Source: Trichocoleus desertorum ATA4-8-CV12 (GTDB lineage Bacteria; Cyanobacteriota; Cyanobacteriia; FACHB-46). From it: DNA of 53,288 bases. The translations under genes were made by a program, and so were the position numbers. Positions 9,438 through 18,783 of the stretch are shown here, piece after piece. The notes beneath the pieces are model-generated. The model was not told the DNA's origin and did not search any database. It worked only from the letters and a program-made list of their open reading frames with translations. Position 1 is the first letter of the stretch, and each line of letters starts with the position of its first letter. The stretch is from the NCBI GenBank assembly GCA_019358975.1, contig JAHHIL010000039.1, positions 1 to 53,288 on the forward strand. The letters run 5' to 3'.

Positions 9438-9998
9438 CTAGCGTCGGCGGAGCCACTCAAACACCTGCTCGACCGATAAGCTTAAAGCCATCCCCTCTAA
9501 ACTTGGCAACACATCTGCTCCAGAGAGTAAATCTGGCAAGCGATCGGGCTGATAAACCAAAACTGACCGCTCCTTGGGATCAATCAACCATCCTAATTGG
9601 CTACCATGCCTAAGGCAATGCAGAATATTACCCGTGACTCGTGTCTGACTTTGATCGGGAGACAAAATTTCAATGACCCAATTGGGGGCAAACTCAATTC
9701 CTTTACTAATGATCTCGCCGTTCTCATCTAAGGGCAATTGGCTGCTAGCAATAACGGCAACATCTGGAACGACAGAGCGATCGCCAACCGTACAGCGCAA
9801 TTCTGGAAAAGCTTCATAGGTAACACCCGCTTGGTCGATCGCAGCGACTAGACGCTTTTGTAATGTACTATGCTTACCGCCCCCCATTGGTTTCTGAATT
9901 GCCACTCCACCGATATATTCCCACGCTGGCGACTCCTCAATAGAGGAGAGTTCAAGAAACTCTTGCAGAGTTAAAGCTTGAGACGGTGCGATAGTCAT
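9438..9998 (-). CDS. Uma2-family (DUF820) putative endonuclease
   Basis: 186 residues with the Uma2 layout: N-terminal TLQEFLELS, WEYIGG, then the PD-(D/E)xK-like core with VVPDVAVIASSQLP and NWVIEILSPDQS, and GWLIDPKERSVLVYQP towards the end. These proteins are greatly expanded in cyanobacteria. They adopt a restriction-endonuclease fold, but their physiological role is not settled. It is one of three in this window (with the genes near 12.3 and 28.3 kb). No partner methylase or toxin is adjacent. Confidence 0.85.
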   Translation of the reverse strand: MTIAPSQALTLQEFLELSSIEESPAWEYIGGVAIQKPMGGGKHSTLQKRLVAAIDQAGVTYEAFPELRCTVGDRSVVPDVAVIASSQLPLDENGEIISKGIEFAPNWVIEILSPDQSQTRVTGNILHCLRHGSQLGWLIDPKERSVLVYQPDRLPDLLSGADVLPSLEGMALSLSVEQVFEWLRRR

Positions 9999-10158
9999 GG
10001 CGATCGCTTAATTACCTTTTGATGTATAGAATTAGCCTAGCAGTTACGTTCAAGGCTGATCGTTTTTTGGGGTGGTGACGCCTTAACAGAAGCGATCGCC
10101 CTCTCAATACAAAAGAGCGATCGCCTGCATCATGAAATAAAACTAGGTATGCACCTAA

Positions 10159-10743
10159 TTAACCACGATTCCGCTCCAATAAAAGCATCATCACCAGGCT
10201 TAGTAGCACTTGAGCTTCTTCGTTACCGCTAAGTTGATCGACTTGCTTGATCGTAAAAATTCGAGATAAAAACGCTGGGCGTTTCTCTAAATACATCACT
10301 GCATTTCCGTCCGCACGATTAACCACGTAAGCTGGGTTGAAGAAATACCCCGTAAACAGACCTACCACAGGTATTTCTGCAAATAGGCTATCCATGACTT
10401 TTATCCAGGGGTTTTGCTCACTAAGGGTAAAGCTGACTGTATCACCGTTATAGATGTCGTAACGAGCACGCCAAAAGGATTTCATGCCATGTCGTTTAAC
10501 AGCGCCTATCGTTTTGCCGTTGGTATCTAGGAAATTGTAACGAGCTGAAAAGTCAATAATGCGATCGGCTTTGATCTCGTACTTCAGTTGGGTACGTTCC
10601 AGGTCAGCAAAGACATTGATCACTTCCTTGAGCTTAAACAGTTTCTGACGGATACAAAAGAGGGTGTCTCCCGTTGCATCTTCTACAGAGAGCTGAGGGG
10701 CGAGCGACCAAAACTTAAAGGTGAGCGTAAGTGGATATTGCAT
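10159..10743 (-). CDS. LURP-one-related / YxjI-like protein
   Basis: 194 residues from Met at 10743 (MQYPLTLTFKFWSLAPQLSV); an upstream in-frame start gives 211. The sequence has the LURP-one/Tubby-like beta-barrel pattern: strands separated by FCIRQKLFKLKE, a DTNGKTIGAVKRHG hairpin, and a C-terminal hydrophobic helix (VLLSLVMMLLLERN) that would thread the barrel. The biochemical role of bacterial members is unknown. It lies just downstream of the DHH gene on the same strand (about 70 bp) and may be co-transcribed. Confidence 0.7.
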   Translation of the reverse strand: MQYPLTLTFKFWSLAPQLSVEDATGDTLFCIRQKLFKLKEVINVFADLERTQLKYEIKADRIIDFSARYNFLDTNGKTIGAVKRHGMKSFWRARYDIYNGDTVSFTLSEQNPWIKVMDSLFAEIPVVGLFTGYFFNPAYVVNRADGNAVMYLEKRPAFLSRIFTIKQVDQLSGNEEAQVLLSLVMMLLLERNRG

Positions 10744-10814
10744 GGGTAGTTCTGGAGGGAAATTAGAAGGGAGCGATCGTGCTAACTGCTTCACATGGCT
10801 GCTTTAGCTATTCT

Positions 10815-11753
10815 TTAGCCATCTGTGTTAATTCGAGCAATCAATTTCTTTAGAGTTATTTCAGCTTGAGCATTGTCGATTTGGCAAGTTCCCGCATTGG
10901 CATGACCGCCACCGCCATATTGCAGCATTAATTCGCCAATATTGGTTTCGGAGCTTTTGTTGAAAATCGACTTACCAACTGCGAAAACTGTGTTTTGTTG
11001 CTTTACGCCCCACATTTGATGAATGGAGATGTTGCAGTTAGGGAACAAAGCATAAATCATGAAACGGTTGCCTGCGTAGATTACATCCTCATTCCGCAGG
11101 TCTAAGACCACTAAGTTGTCATATACGGTGGCACAACGCAGAAGTTGATCTTTGAACTGAGATGATTGTTCAAAATAGAGATCAACTCGTTCCTTAACAT
11201 CCGGTAATCCTAAGATTTCAGCGATGGTGTGATTTTTGCAGTAGTCGATTAATTCCATCATCAAACTGTAGTTTGAGATGTTGAATTCCTTGAATCTTCC
11301 CAACCCTGTTCTGGCATCCATCAAAAAGTTGAGGAGTACCCAATCCTTAGGATGTAAGACTTCATCGATATTAAATTGAGCTGAATCTCCCTTATCAACG
11401 GCCTCCATCATTTCGGTGGAGATGTGGGGAAACTCCTCTAAGCCCCCAAAGTAGTTGTAAACCACTCTGGCTGCGGAAGGAGCCTCTGGGTTGTTAATAT
11501 AGCCTGCTTCAGGATTTTGATTTCGCAGGATCTCACTGTAGTGGTGATCGAACGCTAAATGAACCCCTGATACATAGGGTAGATTGGTGGTGATATCTTT
11601 ATCGGTAATTGCAATCTTGCCATCTTGCATATCTTTGGGATGGACAAATTTAATTTCGTTAATCAAATCTAATTCTTTTAATAAAACAGCGCAGACAAGG
11701 CCGTCAAAGTCGCTTCTAGTGACTAATCGGTATTGGTTGGTCATAACTACCAT
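10815..11753 (-). CDS. DHH-family phosphoesterase (exopolyphosphatase-like)
   Basis: 312 residues. The N-terminal DHH domain has SDFDG and HLAFDHHYSE. The C-terminal DHHA1 domain ends with the substrate motif GGGGHANAGTC. Family members are Mn-dependent phosphodiesterases or exopolyphosphatases such as NrnA, PPX1 and DHH c-di-NMP hydrolases. The substrate here is not determined. The ATG at 11753 is preferred because an AGAGGA lies 7 bases upstream on the minus strand; MTNQYRL at 11744 is an alternative. Confidence 0.8.
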   Translation of the reverse strand: MVVMTNQYRLVTRSDFDGLVCAVLLKELDLINEIKFVHPKDMQDGKIAITDKDITTNLPYVSGVHLAFDHHYSEILRNQNPEAGYINNPEAPSAARVVYNYFGGLEEFPHISTEMMEAVDKGDSAQFNIDEVLHPKDWVLLNFLMDARTGLGRFKEFNISNYSLMMELIDYCKNHTIAEILGLPDVKERVDLYFEQSSQFKDQLLRCATVYDNLVVLDLRNEDVIYAGNRFMIYALFPNCNISIHQMWGVKQQNTVFAVGKSIFNKSSETNIGELMLQYGGGGHANAGTCQIDNAQAEITLKKLIARINTDG

Positions 11754-11958
11754 CAATCATTCCTCTTTCAGTAAAACCCGCTACTCAATGCGACACAGCT
11801 TTTGGCATCAGCGATCGCAAGCTAAGCATTCCACCCCTAGACTTCCCAGAACTTTCGAGATGGCGACAAAGTAAGTAAAAGAGCTTAACTTAAGTGAGTA
11901 GAAACCAAATAACGTGATTGGTTCTGTCTCAGAGAAAATAGATGAACACTTAACAGAT

Positions 11959-12600
11959 TTAGGATTGAAATTGAGACAGAAGCCAAGCACTGACCTTGCC
12001 ATGATTCATTTGGCGACTGCGACGAAAGGCTTCTTCTAAGAGGGCGATCGCTAAACCAGGCAAAACTTGCGATTGATCAATCCTGCGACTCCCTCGATTT
12101 TGGATTTCAAACGCAATAATCTCAACATTTTGCACATCAACAATCCAATATTCTCGTACGCCCAGAGCTTCATAAAGTAACCGCTTTTCCCCTTTATCAT
12201 CTGCCAAGGAAGAATAAGCTACTTCCACAACTAAATCGGGAGCTGGGTAAACATCAAGATCAGTAATGGTAGCTTCCCAAGGCACCACCTCTGCGTTAGC
12301 ACCTAGGTAAAAAGAGGCATCAGGTTGGGCTTCTTCAGATCCCGTTTTGCGATAAGTGCAATTGTCGTGGACATCCAGATTGATACCCTGCAAGCCAGCG
12401 AATAAATAGAGGGCACCAATAATCGTGGCGTGGTCACGGGAATGGGGATTACCAAGCGGAGCCATTTCTAGCCTCATGCGTCCTTTGTTGTAGTAGCCTT
12501 TAGCCGTCTCATAGTCAGGATCACTAACTGCCAAAAGGTATTCATCCCAAGTGGCATTCACCCAGACATCGGTTGCTAATTTGGCTTGTAACTGGCTCAT
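11959..12600 (-). CDS. Uma2-family (DUF820) putative endonuclease
   Basis: 213 residues from ATG 12600 (MSQLQAKLATDVWV); a longer upstream reading gives 241. The core elements are present: WDEYLLAVSDPDYETAKGYYN, RLEMAPLGNPHSRDHATI, QPDASFYLG, PAPDLVVEVAYSS, and REYWIVDVQNVEIIAFEIQN. It belongs to the same superfamily as the genes near 9.7 and 28.3 kb but is clearly a different subfamily by length and N-terminus. Function in the cell is unknown. It is divergent from ilvA with about 150 bp between. Confidence 0.83.
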   Translation of the reverse strand: MSQLQAKLATDVWVNATWDEYLLAVSDPDYETAKGYYNKGRMRLEMAPLGNPHSRDHATIIGALYLFAGLQGINLDVHDNCTYRKTGSEEAQPDASFYLGANAEVVPWEATITDLDVYPAPDLVVEVAYSSLADDKGEKRLLYEALGVREYWIVDVQNVEIIAFEIQNRGSRRIDQSQVLPGLAIALLEEAFRRSRQMNHGKVSAWLLSQFQS

Positions 12601-12753
12601 GGCAGCACCATTGGCTACTGATAGCCTACATTTTAACTCGGTTGCTTCGGTAGAAAATTTAGAGCCATTAACGAGCGATCGCACACCCGCACAGCAAAGG
12701 GCGAGACTGGAGTAGAATTATCGTTTATCTGCCACTGCTCACCCCTGCATCCC

Positions 12754-14265
12754 ATGTTTTGCGACTACCTGGTACAAATCCTGACTGCTCGTGTTTATGA
12801 TGTCGCCCAAGAATCGCCGCTAGAACATGCTCCCAATTTATCGGCACGAGTCAATAATAGACTGCTGCTGAAGCGGGAAGATATGCAGTCAGTGTTTTCA
12901 TTTAAGCTCCGGGGTGCCTACAACAAAATGGTGAATCTGTCTCCAGATCAGCTAGCTCAAGGAGTCATTGCGGCCTCGGCGGGCAACCATGCTCAAGGTG
13001 TTGCTCTGGGTGCTAGTCGGCTGGGAACCCGCGCCATTATTGTCATGCCCGTCACTACGCCCCAGGTCAAGGTAGATGCCGTCAAAGCGCGCGGCGGTGA
13101 GGTAGTGCTACAGGGTGACACCTACGATGATGCCTATGCTTATGCTCGGCAACTCGAAGCTGAAAAAGGACTGACCTTTATTCACCCCTTCGATGACCCG
13201 GATGTGATCGCAGGACAAGGCACCATCGGCATGGAGATTTTGCGGCAATGCCAGCAACCGATTCATGCCATCTTTGTCGCGATCGGTGGAGGAGGTTTAA
13301 TCTCTGGAATTGCTGCTTATGTCAAGCGGTTGCGTCCCGAAATCAAGATCATTGGTGTAGAACCTGTAGATGCTGACGCCATGAACCAATCCCTTAAAGC
13401 AGGGCATCGGGTGCGCTTACCTCAGGTGGGATTATTTGCTGATGGGGTAGCGGTACGGGAAGTGGGAGAAGAAACTTTTCGTCTGTGTCAAGAATATGTA
13501 GATGACATTATTTTGGTGGATACAGATGCCACCTGTGCGGCGATCAAAGATGTCTTTGAGGATACGCGATCGATCCTTGAACCTGCCGGAGCCTTAGCGA
13601 TCGCTGGAGCCAAAGCCTATGCTGAAAGAGAACAGATTGAAGGGAAAACGCTAATTGCGATCGCTTGCGGTGCCAATATGAACTTCGATCGCCTGCGGTT
13701 TGTGGCAGAGCGGGCTGAGTTTGGCGAACGTCGAGAAGCGATCTTTGCGGTCACGATTCCAGAACAACCGGGCAGTCTACGTAAGTTTTGTGAATGCCTG
13801 GGTCGCCGCAACCTAACAGAGTTTAACTACCGCATTTCTGACCAAAAGGAAGCCCATATCTTTGTGGGTGTGCAGATCCAAAATCGCGCTGATGCCGCTA
13901 AGATGACCCAAGGCTTTGAGGGCTGTGGGTTTAGAACCATTGATCTCACAGATGATGAACTGACCAAACTACACCTACGACATATGGTGGGTGGTCACTC
14001 AGCCCTCGCTCATCATGAGTTGCTTTACCGCTTCGAGTTCCCGGAGCGTCCTGGTGCCCTGATGAAGTTTGTCACTTCCATGAGTCCCAACTGGAATATC
14101 AGCATGTTCCACTACCGTAACAACGGTGCAGACTATGGGCGGATTGTGGTGGGGATGCAAGTTCCACCCCAGGAGATGCAGGAATGGCAAGCCTTTCTGG
14201 AGACTTTGGGATATCGCTATTGGGATGAAAGCCAAAACCCTGCCTACAAGCTGTTTTTGGGATAG
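12754..14265 (+). CDS. ilvA: Threonine ammonia-lyase, biosynthetic (IlvA)
   Basis: 503 residues. The catalytic domain occupies about residues 1-320, with the PLP lysine in SFKLRGAYNKM, SAGNHAQGVALGA, and the glycine-rich phosphate loop AIGGGGLISGI. Two ACT-like regulatory domains follow (FAVTIPEQPGSLRKFCE, and RFEFPERPGALMKFV). This two-ACT form is the isoleucine-sensitive biosynthetic enzyme that converts threonine to 2-oxobutanoate as the first step to isoleucine. Length matches E. coli IlvA. Expression probably starts within the about 150 bp shared with the divergent Uma2 gene. The stop is only 13 bp from that of the convergent P450 gene. Confidence 0.95.
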   Translation: MFCDYLVQILTARVYDVAQESPLEHAPNLSARVNNRLLLKREDMQSVFSFKLRGAYNKMVNLSPDQLAQGVIAASAGNHAQGVALGASRLGTRAIIVMPVTTPQVKVDAVKARGGEVVLQGDTYDDAYAYARQLEAEKGLTFIHPFDDPDVIAGQGTIGMEILRQCQQPIHAIFVAIGGGGLISGIAAYVKRLRPEIKIIGVEPVDADAMNQSLKAGHRVRLPQVGLFADGVAVREVGEETFRLCQEYVDDIILVDTDATCAAIKDVFEDTRSILEPAGALAIAGAKAYAEREQIEGKTLIAIACGANMNFDRLRFVAERAEFGERREAIFAVTIPEQPGSLRKFCECLGRRNLTEFNYRISDQKEAHIFVGVQIQNRADAAKMTQGFEGCGFRTIDLTDDELTKLHLRHMVGGHSALAHHELLYRFEFPERPGALMKFVTSMSPNWNISMFHYRNNGADYGRIVVGMQVPPQEMQEWQAFLETLGYRYWDESQNPAYKLFLG

Positions 14266-14278
14266 CAGAAAAGCTTCT

Positions 14279-15619
14279 TCAGCGGCGCGATCGCAGCACC
14301 ATTCTGACTCCTCGCTCTGGCCCTACCAGTACACCTCGACGTTTGGGGCGTTCTGGTTTTTGGTCTGCCAACTCTAACTCATAGCGTTGTAGGATTGTTG
14401 CCAACACCAACTTCATCTCAAACAAGGCTAGAGCCTCGCCGATACAACGCCGAACCCCACCGCCAAAGGGTAAAAATTCATAGGGGGAAAATTGGCGTTC
14501 TAGGAAACGTTCGGGCCTAAATTGCTTGGAGTCTGGATAGAGATCTTCACGGTGATGAGTGAGGTAAATGGCACCAAACAGTCTGGCTCCGGGCTGTAAA
14601 GAGTAGCCTAGTAGTTCCACCGGTTCCTTGACTGCCCGTGGCACAGTGAGAATCGCAATTGGATAAATCCGGAGAGTTTCCTGACAAACGGCTGTGAGAT
14701 AGGGCAATCGAGCTACACTGACCGGATCAGAAGTGTCTTCTAAGGTGGCTAGCTCCTGAAGTATCTTTTCGCGGATCTGCGGAAATTTATGCACCCAATA
14801 GAAAGCCCAGGCGATCGCAGCAGCCGTGGTTTCATGACCTGCCAGCAGAAAAGTCATTAATTCATCTTTTAATTCGGCATCAGACATGCCTTTTCCAGCT
14901 TCATCCTCAGCCGAGAGCAGCAGGCTCAAAATGTCTGAATTGGCGGGATTATGGTGTTGCCGACGCGCTTGAATCTCTGTGTAGAGGAGTTCGTCAATTC
15001 GGCGTTGGACCTGCCGCAGGTATCCCCAAGGACTGCGAGGGCCTAAGTCTTTTTGTAAATTAGGAAAAAAGAGCGAGATTGCGAGCAACGGAGACTGAAA
15101 CAGATCCATCAGCGTGGTAATGCGTTGCTTGAGCTGAGAGAATTTCTCTCCCTCTGACAGCCCAAACACGACTCGCAAAATTACCTCCATCGAGATATCT
15201 TGCGCCAGGGTACGAGCGGTAAAGATTTGGTTGGGGGTTAAGCGAGCAAAGGCTTTATCTGCTAAATCAACAATTGATTCTCCATAAGCTCGCATCCGAT
15301 CGCCGTGAAATGGCGGCATGAGCAATTTGCGCTCCCGACGATGGCGATCGCCTTCTAATACCAATAGGGAGTATTCACCCACTAAAGGGCGCAGCAGTTG
15401 ATTGGGCGGAGCCGCAAATTGCTTAGTATCGCTAGCAAAGATTTGTTGAATTGCTTGCGGGTGACTAGTCAGCAGTAACGTCTTAAAATTACCCATCACA
15501 GGCGCATTAAAAATATCCCCATAGCGTTCTGCTGTTGTCTCCAAAAACCCTAGAGGATCTAAGGTATATTGCAGCTTCTGCAACCAAGCTGGTAGTTTTG
15601 GACCATCAGGGAGCTTCAT
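14279..15619 (-). CDS. Cytochrome P450, CYP110-like
   Basis: 446 residues. The heme loop FGGGVRRCIGEALA has its ligand Cys at about 392. The I-helix oxygen motif is AGHETT at 260-265, the K-helix ExxR is ETLR at 314-317, and PERF lies near 369. The N-terminus (LPDGPKLPAWLQKLQYTLDP) resembles the soluble cyanobacterial CYP110 group, which oxidises fatty acids or terpenoid-like molecules. No N-terminal membrane anchor is seen. No ferredoxin or terpene synthase gene is adjacent, so the substrate is open. Confidence 0.9.
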   Translation of the reverse strand: MKLPDGPKLPAWLQKLQYTLDPLGFLETTAERYGDIFNAPVMGNFKTLLLTSHPQAIQQIFASDTKQFAAPPNQLLRPLVGEYSLLVLEGDRHRRERKLLMPPFHGDRMRAYGESIVDLADKAFARLTPNQIFTARTLAQDISMEVILRVVFGLSEGEKFSQLKQRITTLMDLFQSPLLAISLFFPNLQKDLGPRSPWGYLRQVQRRIDELLYTEIQARRQHHNPANSDILSLLLSAEDEAGKGMSDAELKDELMTFLLAGHETTAAAIAWAFYWVHKFPQIREKILQELATLEDTSDPVSVARLPYLTAVCQETLRIYPIAILTVPRAVKEPVELLGYSLQPGARLFGAIYLTHHREDLYPDSKQFRPERFLERQFSPYEFLPFGGGVRRCIGEALALFEMKLVLATILQRYELELADQKPERPKRRGVLVGPERGVRMVLRSRR

Positions 15620-15669
15620 CAGGGTATTAGTGATAGTGCAATTTGCTAGCGCAGATTATAACCCATCTT

Positions 15670-16077
15670 TTACTTTGAAATAGTTTGCTGAATTCTCTCT
15701 TCAATATCTTCTAAGGTTTGAATGACTAATCGCTTGGCTTGCAGTTTCCAGCCCCACTGTTGAATTTTGAAGGCGGCAAACCCAGCAGCAGCCACGATCG
15801 CGAAATCAAAAGGTTGGGAAAAGGATATCCCTAGTAACAAGCCGAGTCCAGCAATACCCCAAAATGGTAGAGCGACGGTCTGACGCTGTTTCTCTACAAC
15901 TTGACTGAGGGCATCCGTTGGCATCTCTGCCAGCAGAGTTTCTTTAATCTGTCGCTGCTCTGCTAACGGAACAGAGATAGCAATCTTCTGGCGCAATTTC
16001 TCGATCTTGCGAGCATCAGTGCTGTATTGAGTCAGTTCGTCTTCGGCCATGAGAATTAGACGTTCTAGCTGAGCCAT
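15670..16077 (-). CDS. Small membrane protein with N-terminal coiled coil
   Basis: 135 residues. Residues 1-65 are charged and helical (LILMAEDELTQYSTDARKIE...AEQRQIKETLLAEMP). Two hydrophobic segments follow near 70-105 (LPFWGIAGLGLLLGISF, FAIVAAAGFAAFKIQ). A short helical tail (QTLEDIEERIQQTISK) closes the protein. It lies about 50 bp downstream of the P450 start on the same strand. I recognise no family and assign no function. Confidence 0.55.
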   Translation of the reverse strand: MAQLERLILMAEDELTQYSTDARKIEKLRQKIAISVPLAEQRQIKETLLAEMPTDALSQVVEKQRQTVALPFWGIAGLGLLLGISFSQPFDFAIVAAAGFAAFKIQQWGWKLQAKRLVIQTLEDIEERIQQTISK

Positions 16078-16310
16078 TGGTTAAAACAGTGATTAGATCA
16101 AGGATTGAGTAATAAAAGTTTACAACACAGTCTTCTCTTATTCTTCAGTTATAGAAAAAGGGAGTATGAGATTGCCCCTCAAATTCAGTCGTAAAGGTTT
16201 CTAGAACTCAGGAAAACGCTTTGAGACGGATGTATTTGCCATTAGCTGTCTCTTGCCACCCCTAGGAGAAGCACAGCGATCGCTACAACTCTCTCAACTT
16301 ACGTAGTTTT

Positions 16311-16922
16311 ATGAAACGTTTTGCTATTTTTGGCCTCTTCCTATCTTTGGCTGCTGGTTGCACAGCGCTACAGCCCTCTCCTCAACCTGCCCCACCCTCG
16401 ACGATTGGTAATTCCTCGCCGACTCCAACTCAGCCTTCCGCACCCTCTCCTAACCAGGAGAAAAATACTTTTCAGAGCGATCGCTTTGGCTTTAGTTTCC
16501 AATATCCGGAGGGTTTTACACCCGATAATCGCAGTGAGAATCAACCTCCAGAGGCTCAGGAAGCGCTGCTTGGACGCATAGAAGTTTGGACTCGCGAAGA
16601 TTACCAGGCGATCGCCTCGGGTCCTTGGAAGGGTGATTATCCGGCGAGCGTGACAATTTCAGTCTTTGACAATGCCCAGAAGCGTCCACTTGCAGCTTGG
16701 AAGGAAGAAGGTCTCAGCCGTGGTGAAGACAAAACCATCACGGTAGCGGGTCAAGAAGCTTTGTCCTATGCTTCCACAGGTCTATATGAAGCGGATAATG
16801 CCATCTTTGCCAGCCCTGACGGTCGTTATGTGATTCACATTCATGGTGCTTACATTAACCCAGATGATCCCATGCGTCAGGCTTATCAAAAAGTAGTATC
16901 GAGTTTCAAGTTTAAAATTTGA
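16311..16922 (+). CDS. Putative lipoprotein with Pro/Ser-rich linker
   Basis: 203 residues. The N-terminus is a lipoprotein signal with lipobox LAAGC (Cys17). A Pro/Ser/Thr linker runs from about 20 to 50, and a globular domain starts FQSDRFGFSFQYPEGF. That FGFSFQYP pattern resembles PsbP-like or related small beta-rich domains common in cyanobacterial lipoproteins, but I cannot name the family with confidence. It would be anchored to the outer face of a membrane. The gene stands alone between divergent and convergent neighbours. Confidence 0.7.
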   Translation: MKRFAIFGLFLSLAAGCTALQPSPQPAPPSTIGNSSPTPTQPSAPSPNQEKNTFQSDRFGFSFQYPEGFTPDNRSENQPPEAQEALLGRIEVWTREDYQAIASGPWKGDYPASVTISVFDNAQKRPLAAWKEEGLSRGEDKTITVAGQEALSYASTGLYEADNAIFASPDGRYVIHIHGAYINPDDPMRQAYQKVVSSFKFKI

Positions 16923-16990
16923 CTTTGAAACGAATAGTAGAGGTTTCCTCCTTTCGAGAAATCAGTTACGATGATGGCGATTTGATCCCC

Positions 16991-18505
16991 CTAGTTTGAT
17001 AGGTAGCCCACTGTCTGATCATAGGAGATGCTAATCTGGCATGAAAATTCTGGATAGACAACGGAAACAAGACCCAAAATTTTATCTATTAGTTCACAAC
17101 CGTCTGGAATAACATCTGGAAGGAGCTGTGAGGAGGTTCTTGGAATTCTGTGAAGCCTATGAAGAGGATTGCCGCACGTATCGAACACTGTATTACGCAC
17201 AGCTCCCCAATGACCATGTAAGAAAGTAGAAGTCCAGGAGTAAAAGCGATCATAAATATCTTTTACTCCAGCTACTTCACTCATTTGCCTAAGGTTAGTT
17301 TTTTCCCAATGACCAATATTAATAGGGAGAAATTCCTGCCACATATCCTCGTTTGCAAGATGCTCTAGTGCTTCAATATCAACATAACTAGGCTGTAATT
17401 CAGCTTCATTCAGCTTCAAAAAAGTAAGTTTCGCTTGACCTGCCCCAAAAACCCTATACGCTTTCCAAAGCTCAACATCATTCTTGTGAACTAGATAAGC
17501 CAGAGTGATGTAGCATTCTACAATGGTACGTAAAGCTGTACGCCCCATGATAGATTGGCTATTTCCGATACGTAGCAACTCCTCCATCAAGTCTAAACAG
17601 TAGAAAGCTAAGCCGAAAAGTGTGTCATGCCTTGCATCGACAGCACTTGTATCTGTTGTACTGTAACAGTGCTCAATCAGAAGCTCGCGGACCTGCTGTA
17701 GCCTCTCTCTAGAAGTTCCGACTACTAGATTCTCATGGGCTTTTGAGAAATTAATGGGGAAGCATGGTGTCTCACTTAAGCAGTGTTTCCAAAACTCTTG
17801 GGGCCAGTCAGTATTAGCCACTACATCCAGGCTGCTAAGAGCACCTTCTGAAGATCTAATCGATGGACGCACTTGTGCCAAATCGCCATATTCCGGATAG
17901 TAAGCAATCCCTTTTGCGGTCTCTTCCAAAGATGCCGGGAAACGGAGTTTTCCGGCAGTCATCATACACAAAACACGAACCCAACGACAATCAGTAGCCG
18001 CTTGTGATTGATGGTCGAGTGTATTTGCAACAGCATCCATTAAAGCTTCCCAGGATGGTTGAGCTTCTCCATTACTTAAAAACTCTGCCCAATGGTCATA
18101 CGCTGGGAGTGTTTTTAACAAGAGCAAGGGGCTCAAGGCCTTCTTACATGTCGGATCTGACATGAAGAATTCTAGAAAATGCTCTAGTCTATTAGGGGAT
18201 AACTTTGCTAAACCGGAATGAGTAATATTAGAAAATTTCTCTTCTTCTGGAAGTTTAAATATATAGTCAGCAATTTTTCGAAATATCTCAAGTGCATGTT
18301 CACGAGGGAGATGTGTAATAAGCAGAGTAACCCATAGCATTTCAGGTAAACGCTCAGATAACCACGAGATAAACTTAGTGTTAGGTACTTCTGCTAAAGG
18401 TGGTAGTAGGTTTTTTCCCTGAGCCTTATGCTGAGCAATCGTGGAATAATTACCCTGCTTAGTCTTCTTTGATTGATTTTTACCCTTCTGCTTCTTGCTA
18501 TTCAT
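16991..18505 (-). CDS. DUF5677-like protein
   Basis: 504 residues from ATG 18505 (MNSKKQKGKNQSKKTKQG); an upstream in-frame start adds 13. The start is strongly basic and low-complexity. The middle to C-terminal part contains ALRTIVECYITLAYLVHKND and FYSWTSTFLHGHWGAVRN, which is the helical DUF5677 pattern seen in accessory and defence-adjacent genes. Biochemical role is unknown. The 1.5 kb contains no GCGATCGC octamer, unlike nearly all neighbours, and is relatively AT-rich, so recent transfer is plausible. No obvious partner gene is present. Confidence 0.6.
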   Translation of the reverse strand: MNSKKQKGKNQSKKTKQGNYSTIAQHKAQGKNLLPPLAEVPNTKFISWLSERLPEMLWVTLLITHLPREHALEIFRKIADYIFKLPEEEKFSNITHSGLAKLSPNRLEHFLEFFMSDPTCKKALSPLLLLKTLPAYDHWAEFLSNGEAQPSWEALMDAVANTLDHQSQAATDCRWVRVLCMMTAGKLRFPASLEETAKGIAYYPEYGDLAQVRPSIRSSEGALSSLDVVANTDWPQEFWKHCLSETPCFPINFSKAHENLVVGTSRERLQQVRELLIEHCYSTTDTSAVDARHDTLFGLAFYCLDLMEELLRIGNSQSIMGRTALRTIVECYITLAYLVHKNDVELWKAYRVFGAGQAKLTFLKLNEAELQPSYVDIEALEHLANEDMWQEFLPINIGHWEKTNLRQMSEVAGVKDIYDRFYSWTSTFLHGHWGAVRNTVFDTCGNPLHRLHRIPRTSSQLLPDVIPDGCELIDKILGLVSVVYPEFSCQISISYDQTVGYLSN

Positions 18506-18725
18506 TTCAGTATTGAGACTAATTTGGCTACTTCTTCCGATCAATTAACCTTTGAAATACGATTTCCAATTAAGCAATTAATTCAGTCTTGTATTACATT
18601 GTAGTACTTACAATAAAAAACTGACTGATTAAGGGTGGATACTGTCCTTGATGAGAAGCATTCAGGTGCCGCGATGAGTAACTGCTACCGGAATAAAGCT
18701 AACAACTATCCTATATCTACTGCAT

Positions 18726-18760
18726 AAAAAACGATCGCCTTATTTGAGTAAAGCGATCGC
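18726..18760 (-). terminator. Rho-independent terminator of the RND efflux gene
   Basis: On the minus strand, downstream of the efflux pump stop, two HIP1-like arms (AGCGATCGCTTTA and TAAGGCGATCGT) form a hairpin with one mismatch. It is followed by TTTTTT. It is well placed to end the adaptor/pump transcript. Confidence 0.7.
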
Positions 18761-18783
18761 TCTCTTAATGTATGTCCCAATTC

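Noticed and set aside
10092-10125. HIP1-based inverted repeat after the LURP-one gene
   Set aside because: The arms pair with a bulge but no T run follows on either strand; not good enough for a terminator.
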